Notes under the pieces: model-generated
The model's database searches: none
Seen by the model: only the letters and a program-made list of their open reading frames with translations
Told to the model about the DNA's origin: nothing
Part shown: positions 8,518 through 16,880 of the stretch, piece after piece
How positions within the stretch are numbered: position 1 is the first letter of the stretch
Layout: each line of letters opens with the position of its first letter
Origin: Alphaproteobacteria bacterium
GTDB lineage: Bacteria > Pseudomonadota > Alphaproteobacteria > ATCC43930 > CGMCC-115725
Direction: 5' to 3'
Length of the DNA stretch: 64,000 nucleotides
Assembly: GCA_030041385.1 (NCBI GenBank)
Contig: JASHNY010000020.1
Span: 1 to 64,000, forward strand
Program-made: the position numbers and the translations under genes

Positions 8518-8799
8518 CCGCCGGTGCTCCGAAATCGGTCGGTGATCCGATCATCGAGATCGCACGTTTACAAGTCGTAAATTCGCTCTCGATACCGAAA
8601 ACCTTGGCTTTGGCGCGTCGGTCGAGTTGGTTGTCATCAACGCTTCTTCAACGATATTCGCGCCGTTGGCGCCAGCGGGCTTCAGTACTCCCGGGTCGGC
8701 CGGCGACGCGGGTTTGCGCCGGCGGTCGGGGCGCGCCACAATCACCGCAAAACCGGATCAGCGGAGCACCGCCATGCCAACCCTGCCGAGGCCTTTCGA
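8518..8799. other. Divergent intergenic region, flp / thioesterase
   Basis: This 282-bp gap lies between the divergently transcribed flp pilin and thioesterase genes and should hold both promoters. It is less GC-rich near 8560-8660. No repeat from the neighbouring family, no stable hairpin and no convincing ORF is seen; the 64-aa minus-strand track ORF (8551-8745) has shadow-like composition. Confidence 0.4.
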
Positions 8800-9285
8800 A
8801 TGACCATTCCGGCCCCGTTTGCCCGCTTCGAAGGCGAAGTGCTGCCCGAATGGATCGATTGGAACGGCCATTTGAACCTCGCCTATTACGTCGTCCTGTT
8901 CGACAAGGCGACCGACCTGTTGTTCGACGAACTGGGACTCGGCCTCGATTATCGCCGCACCACCAATCTCGGCACGTTCGCGGTCGAATCGCATAACCGG
9001 TACGAGCGCGAATTGCTGGTCGGCGAGCATGTCCGGGTCGCCACGCAGATCATCGCCGCCGACGACAAGCGGCTTTACGTGGCACACGAGATGTTCCGCG
9101 CGGCCGATGGGGTGCGCGCGGCAACGCAGGAATTGATGTTCCTGCACGTCGACCTGGTCGCCCGGCGCGTATGCCCGTTCCCGCCCGGCCTCAAGGCCCG
9201 GGTAGCCGCCGCGGCGGCCGCGCATGCGGTCTTGCCGCGCCCCGACTGGGTCGGCCGCCGCCTGGCGATGCCGGGAGAGCGCTAG
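8800..9285 (+). CDS. Hotdog-fold acyl-CoA thioesterase
   Basis: A 161-residue 4HBT-type thioesterase. The catalytic-loop motif WIDWNGHLNLAYYVVLFDKATD is typical of the family (Asp/Asn followed by a helix), and SHNRYERELLVGEHVRVATQI forms the central strand. It likely hydrolyses a short or medium acyl-CoA in the cytoplasm; substrate unknown. ATG 8800 follows GAGG. Its TAG stop lies inside the CTAG (9282-9285) that begins repeat element II. Confidence 0.83.
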   Translation: MTIPAPFARFEGEVLPEWIDWNGHLNLAYYVVLFDKATDLLFDELGLGLDYRRTTNLGTFAVESHNRYERELLVGEHVRVATQIIAADDKRLYVAHEMFRAADGVRAATQELMFLHVDLVARRVCPFPPGLKARVAAAAAAHAVLPRPDWVGRRLAMPGER

Positions 9286-9443
9286 CGTGCCGAATCCTGC
9301 AATTCGCCGTATCTCGGCGCGAGCCTCAAAGCGGATTTCGGATTCGACAGCACACCAGCAACTCTATGAAAACTGGTGCGGATTTGACGTTCGCCAGCAA
9401 GACCGCCGTCAAAATCACGCGAACGTCAAATCCGCGACACTAG
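9282..9443. mobile_element. MITE-like palindromic element, locus II (A + linker + B)
   Basis: 162 bp bounded by CTAG on both sides. Left: an A palindrome, CGTGCCGAATCCTGCAATTC ... GGATTTCGGATTCGACAGCA. Middle: the linker CCAGCAACTCTATGAAAACT. Right: a B palindrome, TGCGGATTTGACGTTCGCC ... GCGAACGTCAAATCCGCGAC. It fills the entire gap between two convergent genes; both stop codons (9283-9285 plus strand, 9440-9442 minus strand) are made from the flanking CTAG. This is the clearest single element of the family. No transposase is encoded, so mobility is inferred. Confidence 0.75.
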
Positions 9444-10156
9444 CCGCGCTGTTCCGCACGATGCGCATCGGCCAATTCGGCAAGGCTGGTGAAGCGGAAA
9501 TCGTAGCGGGCTTCGGCCGCCGGGGTCGCACCCCAGCCGGGCGCATCGGCGCGGCGGTCGATCCAGGCCGAATGGAGGCCTGCCGCATTGGCCGGCGCGT
9601 GGTCGTGGTAGAGGCTCTGCGCGACGTGCAGCAATTCGGCCGGGCGGTGCCCCATCTCGCCGAGCCGTGCGACCAGGTAGCGGAAATTGGCGCGATCGGG
9701 CTTGTACGAGCCGATCTCTTCGGCGGTGCAGATCGCGTCGAATTCGACGCCGAGCCGGATATTGCTTTTGGCAAAGCTGGCGCGGTCGACATTCGACAGG
9801 ATGACCAGTTTGTAGAACCGCTTCAGATAGGCGAGGGCCGCCGCCGAATCGGCAAAGGCCGGCCAATCCCCGACCGAGGCGCCGAACGCGCGGGCGGCAG
9901 CGTCGTCGGTTGCGATTGCCCATTCCGCCGCCAGCCGCGCGTAGACGCGCGCCAGCACCTCGCTGTAGCGGAGGCCCGGCGTCTCGGCCTCCTGCACGCT
10001 TTCGTGATGGCCGAAGCGCGCCAGCGCCGCCTCGCGCGCGAGCCCGCCGCCGGCTTTCGCCACCAGCGGCTGCAGCGCGGCCCAGATGCCGCTCTCCCAA
10101 TCGATCAGCGTGCCGTAGCAGTCAAAGCTCAAGACCTTGAAGTCACTCAGCCGCAC
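9440..10156 (-). CDS. HAD superfamily hydrolase, haloacid dehalogenase type II
   Basis: A HAD-fold hydrolase, about 238 aa. Motif I is LSFDCYGTLIDWESG (nucleophile Asp); motif II is VILSNVD (Ser/Thr); motif III Lys lies in IGSYKPDRANF; motif IV is in the region around HVAQSLYHDHAPANAAG. Overall order and length match haloacid dehalogenase type II or phosphoglycolate-phosphatase-like enzymes. The start chosen is the GTG at 10156 because GAGGAGG sits 6 nt upstream; the track ATG at 10186 lacks an SD. Its stop codon is formed by the edge of repeat element II. Confidence 0.86.
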   Translation of the reverse strand: MRLSDFKVLSFDCYGTLIDWESGIWAALQPLVAKAGGGLAREAALARFGHHESVQEAETPGLRYSEVLARVYARLAAEWAIATDDAAARAFGASVGDWPAFADSAAALAYLKRFYKLVILSNVDRASFAKSNIRLGVEFDAICTAEEIGSYKPDRANFRYLVARLGEMGHRPAELLHVAQSLYHDHAPANAAGLHSAWIDRRADAPGWGATPAAEARYDFRFTSLAELADAHRAEQRG

Positions 10157-10270
10157 GATGAGCCTCCTCGGGCTTCCGGCCTGCAACTTGCCGTCCCGGT
10201 GCGCGGGGGGTGACGACCGGGAGCGGCCGCTCGTAATTTAGCGGCGCGGCGAGAGGGTGGCGAGGCGGCG

Positions 10271-11533
10271 ATGGCGGAGTTTCCGTCCGAGGTCGATATC
10301 GCGGTGATCGGCGCCGGCGCCGCCGGCGTCGGGGCGGGGCGCCGGCTGGCGGCGGGGACCGCGTCGTTCGCGCTGCTGGAGGCGCGCGAGCGCATCGGCG
10401 GGCGCACCTGGACTCGGCTCATCGACGGAATTCCCAGCGATTTCGGCGGCGAATGGCTGCATTCGGCCGACCGCAACGCGATCTCGCCGCTGGCCGAACC
10501 GGCCGGGTTTTCGCTTTACAAGAAACGGCCGGAGTGGACGACGCGGCTGCGCAACAGCGGCTGTACCCTCGAGGAAGAGGCCGACTGGCTTGCCGCGCGC
10601 GAGGCGCATCGCCGGGCGATGCGCCGCGCCGCCGAAGCGCCGGAAGACCGGCCGGCTTCGACCGTGCTGGTCCCGGGCGGGCGCTGGAACCCGCTTTTCG
10701 AGGCGATCAGCACCTGGGGCAACGCGGTCGAATTGGAAAAACTGTCGATCAAGGACAATGTCCGCTACGAGGATAGCGGGCTCAACTGGCGCGTGCGCGA
10801 AGGTTATGGCGCGCTGATCGCCGCGCTCGGCAGCGCCTTGCCGATAGCGTTCGGCGCCGCCGCGCTCCGCATCGATCATCGCGGCACGCGCATCCGCATC
10901 GAGACGGCGCGCGGGGTCTTGAGGGCGGCGAGGGTCATCGTCGCCGTGCCGACCCCGCTCATCGCGAGCGAGGCGCTGCGCTTCGACCCGGTCCTGCCGG
11001 GCAAGATCGATGCCGCGGCGGGATTGCCGCTGGGTCTCGCCAACAAATTGTTCTTCCGCTTCGACCACCATCTGGCGGGGATCGCCGGCGAAATTTTTGC
11101 GGTCGGCTCGACGCGCCGGCGCGAGACGATGAACTATCAGCTGCGCCCGCTCGGCCGGCCCCGCGTCAACTGCTTTTTCGGCGGCGAGTTTGCGGCTCGG
11201 CTCGAACGGGAAGGGCTGGAGGCGACCGCCGCCTTCGCCGGCGACGAGCTTGCCGCACTTTACGGCAACGATATCCGCCGCCACCTCGTGCCGCTCGGCC
11301 GCTCGACCTGGCACAGCGACGAATGGGCGCGCGGCTCCTACTCCTATGCCATGCCGGGCCACGCCGGCGATCGCGCCCGCCTCGCTGCGCCGGTCGACGA
11401 GCGGATCTTCTTTGCCGGCGAGGCGTGCTCGCCGAACTTCTTTTCGACGGCGCACGGCGCCTACGAAACCGGCCTCGCCGCGGCCGAGGCAGCGCTTACC
11501 AGCCTGCGGCCGCGGGTGACCGCGACCTCGTGA
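10271..11533 (+). CDS. Flavin-dependent amine oxidase
   Basis: A 420-residue FAD-binding monoamine-oxidase family enzyme. The dinucleotide-binding motif VDIAVIGAGAAGVGAGRRL opens the protein, followed by ARERIGGRTWT (the GGR-T motif) and DFGGEWLHSADRN. The C-terminal FAD motif reads ERIFFAGEACSPNFFSTAHGAYETG. It likely oxidises an amine to an imine, giving H2O2. The Cys used for covalent FAD in eukaryotic MAO is not evident. ATG 10271 follows GGCGAGGCGGCG. It converges on the TPR gene with an 8-bp gap. Confidence 0.88.
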   Translation: MAEFPSEVDIAVIGAGAAGVGAGRRLAAGTASFALLEARERIGGRTWTRLIDGIPSDFGGEWLHSADRNAISPLAEPAGFSLYKKRPEWTTRLRNSGCTLEEEADWLAAREAHRRAMRRAAEAPEDRPASTVLVPGGRWNPLFEAISTWGNAVELEKLSIKDNVRYEDSGLNWRVREGYGALIAALGSALPIAFGAAALRIDHRGTRIRIETARGVLRAARVIVAVPTPLIASEALRFDPVLPGKIDAAAGLPLGLANKLFFRFDHHLAGIAGEIFAVGSTRRRETMNYQLRPLGRPRVNCFFGGEFAARLEREGLEATAAFAGDELAALYGNDIRRHLVPLGRSTWHSDEWARGSYSYAMPGHAGDRARLAAPVDERIFFAGEACSPNFFSTAHGAYETGLAAAEAALTSLRPRVTATS

Positions 11534-11541
11534 GCAAAGCG

Positions 11542-12333
11542 CTACGCCAGCGGCATCCCGGCCAGACGCAGACCCTCGTGAAACTGCTCTCGGCCCTCGA
11601 TGAAAAACGGGTCCGCATCCGGGCTTCTCTGTTCGTTCCTGATGACGCGGGCGATCGTGTATCCGGGAAACCTCGCGTCGAAGGCGCGCAGCGCCCGCCT
11701 GGCGCTGGCCAGCTTTCTGCTGTGGGCATAGGCGCTGACCAGGTAGAGCCGGCTGTACCAGAGCGTCGGCCAGAGCCGGATCGACTTTTGCAGCCAGGGG
11801 ATAGCGGACGGGTACTCGCCCTTGAAGAAATGGATCCGCCCCATGATCCAGAAAAACATCCCGCGGGTGTAGCTGCGCTGCGCAAGCTCTATCGCCTTTT
11901 GGACTTCCGGCAGCGCCTCGTCGGGCTGCCCGAGATAAAGGAGCTCGTTGCCCTTTTGCGCGTAGCCCCGGAAGAAATTCGGGTCGAGCCGGACCGATTC
12001 GCTGAAGGCGGCGAGCGCCTGCTCGTGTTGGCCCTTGATGCGATGGAGAAAGCCTTGCGCGTAATGGGCGAGGGCGAGATCGGGGGTGAGCGCCAACGCG
12101 TCTTTTATGTCCGTTTCGACCTTGTCGAGGTCGCTCGGCCCGGCCCGGTTCCAGCGGTTGAGGTATTCGCAGGCCGTGACGATGGCGAGGTAGGACGAGC
12201 GCTCGGCCGCACTGCGGCCATCGACATCGGCCTTTTTCAGCAGCGCTTCGATCTCGCGGCTGGTTTCGGGGGTCAGCGACGTGTCGTAAAGGCTCTCGGC
12301 CTGGGTGAGAGCGTCGTTGCGGGTGCGCGCCAT
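11542..12333 (-). CDS. TPR protein paralogous to the neighbouring cyclase
   Basis: A 263-residue TPR protein with no signal peptide. From about residue 75 to the end it parallels the C-terminal half of the adjacent cyclase: LALAHYAQGFLHRIKGQH against LALAHLAKGFVLRAQGDH, LWYSRLYLVSAYAHS against LWYNQLYLVSAYALS, and a shared FHEGLRLAGM / FHQGLLRAGM ending. It has no cyclase or TolB-like domain. It follows the cyclase on the same strand after a 133-bp gap, so a local duplication with loss of the N-terminal domains is likely. Its role, perhaps as a partner or decoy of the cyclase's sensor part, is unknown. Confidence 0.85.
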   Translation of the reverse strand: MARTRNDALTQAESLYDTSLTPETSREIEALLKKADVDGRSAAERSSYLAIVTACEYLNRWNRAGPSDLDKVETDIKDALALTPDLALAHYAQGFLHRIKGQHEQALAAFSESVRLDPNFFRGYAQKGNELLYLGQPDEALPEVQKAIELAQRSYTRGMFFWIMGRIHFFKGEYPSAIPWLQKSIRLWPTLWYSRLYLVSAYAHSRKLASARRALRAFDARFPGYTIARVIRNEQRSPDADPFFIEGREQFHEGLRLAGMPLA

Positions 12334-12466
12334 AATGTGCCTCCTGATCGATCTGTGGGTAGCTGGCGGGCTTCCCGGCGCGGTCGTTTACCGGCTCGGC
12401 GCCGGGTTATGCGGCTGCGTCAAGGCTGCAGCGATAGGGAGGAACGGTGCCGGCGGCGGACAGAGG

Positions 12467-14380
12467 TCAATTCTCGGTCATGCCCGCCCGCAATAAGCCT
12501 TGGTGAAACTTGTCGCGCCCGGCAACCATGATCGGCTCGCTGCTGGGCTCGGTCTTTTCCTGGTTAAGCACAAACGCCACGGTGTAAGCCGGCTTGGAAA
12601 ACCGGCGATTAAATTCCGCCAAGGCCTTTTGGGCCTCGCCGATCTTGTCGCTTAATGCATAGGCGCTGACGAGATAGAGCTGATTGTACCAGAGGTTCGG
12701 CCGCTCCTCTACCGACTTGCGCAGCCAGACGATCGCCTGCTCGTAGCGTCCGCTGAAAAAATTCGCGCGGCCGATCGTCCAGTAGAAAATCCCCAGCGAC
12801 GGATCGCGCGGGCTGAGCGCGATCGCCCGCTCGACCAGCGGCGGCGCCTCGTTCGGACGTCCGATCAGGATCAGCTCGTTGCCCTCCGTGGCGTAGGCGA
12901 GGGCGAAATTCGGATCGAGATCGATGGCGTGGGCAAAGGCCTCGTATGCGGCGTGATGGTCGCCCTGCGCGCGCAGCACGAAGCCCTTGGCCAGATGGGC
13001 GAGAGCGAGGTTCGGATCGAGCAGCAGCGCCTTGTGCACCGCCTTTTCCGCCTCGTGCAGTTGGGCGCGCCCGGTGTTGTTCCAATGGTTCAGGTAATCC
13101 GACGCGGTGATCTGGGCCAGCCGGGCCCAAGCCTGGGCCGAGTTCGGGTCGAGCTGCAACGATTCCGTCAGGAGCTGCCGGGCGGCCAGCGTGTGCTCGG
13201 GGGTCACCGACTGAAAAAACAGGCTCGTGGCATGCAACCGCAATTCGAGCGCATCGGGAGTGTCGGTGTGGTCGGCGCGGCGATCCTCTGCCTGGACCAG
13301 CTGAAGATCGAGCGATGCCGCAATCCTGCCGGTGATCCCTTCCTCGAGCCGCATCAGATCGACGAACTCGTTCTTGAAGCGGTCGGCCCAGAGCTCGACC
13401 CCCGAAGCGGCATCGACAAGCTGGACGTTGGTTTTCACCTGCTGGCCGACGCGCCTGATACTGCCGACGACGAGGTAGCGCACGCCGATCTCGCGGTATA
13501 TCCGCCTGGCATCAGGATCGCTGCCCTTGTAGGTGAACGCCGTCGCCGGCGAGATCACGGCAAGATCACGCACCTTCGACAGGTCGGTCGTAACGTCGCT
13601 GGTTACGGCGTCGGCGAAATATTCCTGCTTCGGGTCGTCGCTGACGTTGCGGAACGGCAAGACCAGGATCGATGCGGCATGCGAGACCCCCGGCTTCGGA
13701 TTGGGGAAGAACGACAGCCCCAGCGTGGCGGCCACGATCAACCCGACCACGCCCAGCCTGACCGCCCAGCGGCGCCGGAAAGCCGGCCCTCGGGGACGCG
13801 CCTCGGCCGTTGCGGAAACCTCGGGCGCAGCGGCGATCGTCTCTGCGCTCCCGGCATCGTGAACACGAAAAACATGGATCGGATGGCCGATGTTTTTGAC
13901 CTTGTGCGCCCCGCGATCGACAAAGCGGAGGCCCGGATAGTCGCGCAGTTGGTCGTGGACCGCCGCCGAGACACAGACGGAGCCGGCTTCCGCCAGCTGC
14001 TCCAGCCGTGCGGCGATGTTGATGCTGTTGCCGTAGATTTCCTGGTCGTCGACGATGACGTCGCCGGTATTGATGCCGATCCGCAGCAGGATGCGATCCC
14101 GCGGCCCGGCGCTGTCTCCCCACTCGGCGAGACCGCGCTGGATCGCGAGCGCGCAATGCACCGCCTTCAGGGCGCTGTCGAATTCGACGCGCAGCCCGTC
14201 GCCCATGGTGCGCACAAGCCAGCCGCCGTACCGCGTGACCTGCGGTTCGATCAGCTCTTCCATGACGCGGTTGATGCGCAGATGGGTGTCGTCTTCATTG
14301 GCACCCATCAAGCGGCTGTAGCCGACCACGTCGGCGAGCAGCACCGCGACCAGCTTGCGTTTTAAGGGCGCGCGTTCCAT
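12467..14380 (-). CDS. Adenylate/guanylate cyclase with TolB-like and TPR domains
   Basis: A class III nucleotidyl cyclase of about 637 aa. Domains in order: cyclase catalytic domain, residues 10-170 (metal Asp in LLADVVGYSRLM, second metal site in RTMGDGLRVEF, transition-state Asn/Arg in GNSINIAARLEQL); one transmembrane helix near 210-230 (AVRLGVVGLIVAATLGLSF); a TolB-like module beginning SILVLPFRNVSDDPKQEYFA; then TPR repeats to the C-terminus. It is probably an inner-membrane cyclase with a periplasmic TolB/TPR sensor, as in many alphaproteobacteria. The track start is GTG 14389; I prefer ATG 14380, though neither has a strong SD. Confidence 0.9.
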   Translation of the reverse strand: MERAPLKRKLVAVLLADVVGYSRLMGANEDDTHLRINRVMEELIEPQVTRYGGWLVRTMGDGLRVEFDSALKAVHCALAIQRGLAEWGDSAGPRDRILLRIGINTGDVIVDDQEIYGNSINIAARLEQLAEAGSVCVSAAVHDQLRDYPGLRFVDRGAHKVKNIGHPIHVFRVHDAGSAETIAAAPEVSATAEARPRGPAFRRRWAVRLGVVGLIVAATLGLSFFPNPKPGVSHAASILVLPFRNVSDDPKQEYFADAVTSDVTTDLSKVRDLAVISPATAFTYKGSDPDARRIYREIGVRYLVVGSIRRVGQQVKTNVQLVDAASGVELWADRFKNEFVDLMRLEEGITGRIAASLDLQLVQAEDRRADHTDTPDALELRLHATSLFFQSVTPEHTLAARQLLTESLQLDPNSAQAWARLAQITASDYLNHWNNTGRAQLHEAEKAVHKALLLDPNLALAHLAKGFVLRAQGDHHAAYEAFAHAIDLDPNFALAYATEGNELILIGRPNEAPPLVERAIALSPRDPSLGIFYWTIGRANFFSGRYEQAIVWLRKSVEERPNLWYNQLYLVSAYALSDKIGEAQKALAEFNRRFSKPAYTVAFVLNQEKTEPSSEPIMVAGRDKFHQGLLRAGMTEN

Positions 14381-14464
14381 GTCGGCCACGCGAATGTTCG
14401 TGCGCCCGCAAATTTTACCATAAGGCGCCCGGGCGGTCAGCCATGTCAGGCGCCTGGTGCCGGG

Positions 14465-15073
14465 TCAGGCAGCGGTGATCGCCGGCCCCCGTTCGTTGAC
14501 GGCGACGACGCGGATGCCGGCGACATCGATCCGAACCGTGCTGAGCGAGGCGGTGGCGACCTCGAGCCGGCCGAACATGTCGAGCGGCATGCCCAGGGCG
14601 AAGGCAAGCCCCGAGCGGATCACGTCGCCATGGCTGACCAGGAGCACCGCCGCGTCGCCGTGGACTTGATGCAGTTCGATCAGGATTTCGACGATGCGCC
14701 GCTGCACCTCGCGCATGGTTTCGCCACCGGGGATCGCGGCGATGCTGCGGAATGTCGCCCACGGCGGCCAGCGCGGGTCGAGCCGCACCGCTTCAAAGGT
14801 CGAGCCGGTCCATTCGCCGAAATCGAGTTCGTTCAATTCGTCTCGCACCACCACCGGCAGCGCCAGCTGCGCGGCGACGATCTCGGCGGTTTCCCGGGCG
14901 CGCTCCAGCGGGCTCGAATAGATCGCCGCGATGCCGCGATCGGCGAGGCGCGCGGCGGCGCGCGCCGCCTCCTCGCGGCCATGTGCGGAAAGCCCGATCC
15001 CGGGCAGACGCCCGGCGACGACGCGGTTCTGCAGGCGATGCTCGGCGTGGCGCAGCAGATGCAGAACGGTCAT
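14465..15073 (-). CDS. Histidine phosphatase (phosphoglycerate-mutase-like)
   Basis: A 202-residue histidine-phosphatase family protein. The catalytic RHG-type motif is LLRHAEHRLQN near residue 7 (Ala for the usual Gly). Other conserved parts are SSPLERARETAEIVA, the proton-donor region ELDFGEWTGSTFEAV, and LLVSHGDVIRS with the second catalytic His. The track shows a 614-aa ORF from 16309; the upstream part is antisense-frame sequence of the CoA transferase. The true start is ATG 15073, which overlaps the transferase stop as ATGA, indicating translational coupling. Confidence 0.88.
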   Translation of the reverse strand: MTVLHLLRHAEHRLQNRVVAGRLPGIGLSAHGREEAARAAARLADRGIAAIYSSPLERARETAEIVAAQLALPVVVRDELNELDFGEWTGSTFEAVRLDPRWPPWATFRSIAAIPGGETMREVQRRIVEILIELHQVHGDAAVLLVSHGDVIRSGLAFALGMPLDMFGRLEVATASLSTVRIDVAGIRVVAVNERGPAITAA

Positions 15074-16479
15074 GGCCGCGCCGGCCAGGCCGGCTCGTTG
15101 TAGCCGAGCGGGACTGACGGGCGCGCCCAGCGCGGCGGCGTCTCGGAGAGCTGCACGGTCGGCCGCAGATGGGTCAGCCGCCCGACCGGGGTGTCGCTGA
15201 CCATCGACCAGCGCGCCAGTTCGGCCGCAGTGAATTCCTTGGGCACGTCCTTCAGCTCGGCTTCGGGCACCTGGCCGCGGCCGACCAGCCAGCGCCCGGT
15301 CTGGGCCAGCGAGATGCGCACCAGCCAGCTCCCGCCCTCGCGCGCACGCCGGGCCAGCGCCGCCATCGCGCCGAACGCCATCAGGTACCCGGTCAGATAG
15401 TCGATCGCCGAGACCGGATAGAATTGCGGGCCGGGTTCGGCGCCGGGGAACAGTTCGCCCTGGCGGGTGGTGATGCCGCTGACGTTCTGCACCACGGTGT
15501 CGAAGCCGCGGCGCGACGCCCACGGGCCGACATGGCTGAACGCGCACAGCGACACGTAAACCAGGCCGGGGCGCAATTTGATGAGCTCCTCGGGCGACAA
15601 TCCGCGGTTGCCGAGCGTGCCGGGGCGATAGCCCTGCGAGAACACATCGGCCTCCCGCACCAGGCCTTTGAGGGTTTCGAGGTCTTTGGGCTGGCGCAGG
15701 TCGAGATGGGCCGACAATTTGCCGTGCCCGGTGTCGAATTCCTGGTAGCCGATATTGGGCAGGTGGGCGCCGGTGATCTTGAGCACGTCGGCGCCATGCT
15801 CGGCGAGGGTCCGGGCGCAAGTCGGCCCGGCCAGGACGCGGGTCAGGTCGAGCACGCGGATGCCCGAGAGCGGCCGGTCGCCGTCCGGCAGTTTCTCGGC
15901 CGGGGCGTCGCCGATCCTGACGATCTCGAACAGCGGCAACGAGGCGATCGCTGCCGCCTGCGGGTGCTTGGCCCACTCGTCCATGCTGCGGACCATGCCG
16001 CCGGCGCCGCCCGCGGCGATGATCGCCTCTTCGAGTTCGAGCGCGTCCCATTTGGCGACGGCCGCACGCACCGCCGCCTTTTCCTCCGGCACGCCCAGTA
16101 CCTTCAACGCGGCGGCGCGGTGGTTGGGGAAATTGGCGTGGATATAGCTCCAGCGGCCGTTTTTGGCTGGGTACATGCCCATCACCGGGTTGCGCTCGTG
16201 CGAGACCTCGCTCTTTTCCATCTTGAGGTAATGCCCGCTGCGCAATGACGCGGTCGCCTGGCGCAGATCGACCGCGACATCCTGCTTGCGCCCGGTGCGC
16301 AACTCCCACAAATCGGCGACCGCGAGGCCGGTGGCGGCGAGCGCCGCGGCGCTGGTTTCGCCGATGCGGAACGGGGTCGGCAGGACGGGATCGGCACCGC
16401 CGGTGATCTCCACGTTGCGGGCGCGTTCGGCGGCAATTCCCGCAACCGGCAAGATCGTGCGCAAAGCGTCATGGGCCAT
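15070..16479 (-). CDS. CoA transferase family III (CaiB/BaiF), permuted layout
   Basis: A 469-residue class III CoA transferase. The motif that normally opens the family, PLSGIRVLDLTRVLAGPTCA, here begins only near residue 215. It is followed by the usual ADVFSQGYRPGTLGNRGLSPEEL and AIDYLTGYLMAFGAMAAL, the latter with the likely catalytic Asp. The first 210 residues resemble the part usually found after the catalytic Asp (LWELRTGRKQDVAVDLRQA, then GMYPAKNGRWSYIHANFPNH), as if the halves were swapped and the hinge duplicated. It probably transfers CoA between carboxylic acids. It is coupled to the phosphatase gene by ATGA and divergent from the monooxygenase at 16572. Confidence 0.87.
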   Translation of the reverse strand: MAHDALRTILPVAGIAAERARNVEITGGADPVLPTPFRIGETSAAALAATGLAVADLWELRTGRKQDVAVDLRQATASLRSGHYLKMEKSEVSHERNPVMGMYPAKNGRWSYIHANFPNHRAAALKVLGVPEEKAAVRAAVAKWDALELEEAIIAAGGAGGMVRSMDEWAKHPQAAAIASLPLFEIVRIGDAPAEKLPDGDRPLSGIRVLDLTRVLAGPTCARTLAEHGADVLKITGAHLPNIGYQEFDTGHGKLSAHLDLRQPKDLETLKGLVREADVFSQGYRPGTLGNRGLSPEELIKLRPGLVYVSLCAFSHVGPWASRRGFDTVVQNVSGITTRQGELFPGAEPGPQFYPVSAIDYLTGYLMAFGAMAALARRAREGGSWLVRISLAQTGRWLVGRGQVPEAELKDVPKEFTAAELARWSMVSDTPVGRLTHLRPTVQLSETPPRWARPSVPLGYNEPAWPARP

Positions 16480-16571
16480 GGTTGAAACTCCTTCGCGATC
16501 GTCGGACAGGCTTGCCTCGCCATTGTTCGGTCGCCGATGATGCCGCGGAACACCACCGCAGGGAAACGCCG

Positions 16572-16859
16572 ATGAGCCGCATCATGATCGTGGTCGAGTT
16601 CGAGGTGAAGCCGCAGCATACCGCTGCCTTCATTGCATTGATGAAGGACCATGCCGCGCTGTCGCGCGCCGAGGACGGATGCCTGCAGTTCGACGTGATG
16701 CAGGCGCAGGACAACCCCAACCACGTCTTCTTCGTCGAGGCGTGGCGGGATCAGGCCGCGCTCGACGTGCATTCCAAGCTTCCGCGGATGGCGCAGAACC
16801 GCGAGACCTACACGCCGTGGCTGCAGAACCGCTGGGCGACGCGCTGCACGATGGCGTGA
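16572..16859 (+). CDS. Antibiotic biosynthesis monooxygenase (ABM) domain protein
   Basis: A 95-residue single ABM (ferredoxin-like alpha/beta) domain. Signatures are IMIVVEFEVKPQHTAAFIALM, AEDGCLQFDVMQAQDNPNHVFFVEAWRDQAALDVH and the C-terminal NRETYTPWLQNRW. Relatives oxidise quinol-like compounds or act as small quinone-interacting proteins (YgiN type). ATG 16572 is chosen; the 30-residue track extension has poor composition. The flavodoxin-fold quinone reductase begins 22 bp downstream, a pairing that suggests a quinone redox role. Confidence 0.83.
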   Translation: MSRIMIVVEFEVKPQHTAAFIALMKDHAALSRAEDGCLQFDVMQAQDNPNHVFFVEAWRDQAALDVHSKLPRMAQNRETYTPWLQNRWATRCTMA

Positions 16860-16880
16860 CGCGCCGGTCCGGGCGCCGGT

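Noticed and set aside
15169-16248. 359-aa plus-strand ORF opposite the CoA transferase
   Set aside because: Antisense shadow of a gene with clear family motifs; atypical composition.
14465-16309. 614-aa ORF suggesting a fused phosphatase
   Set aside because: The upstream two thirds is out-of-frame CoA transferase sequence; ATG 15073 gives a normal histidine phosphatase.
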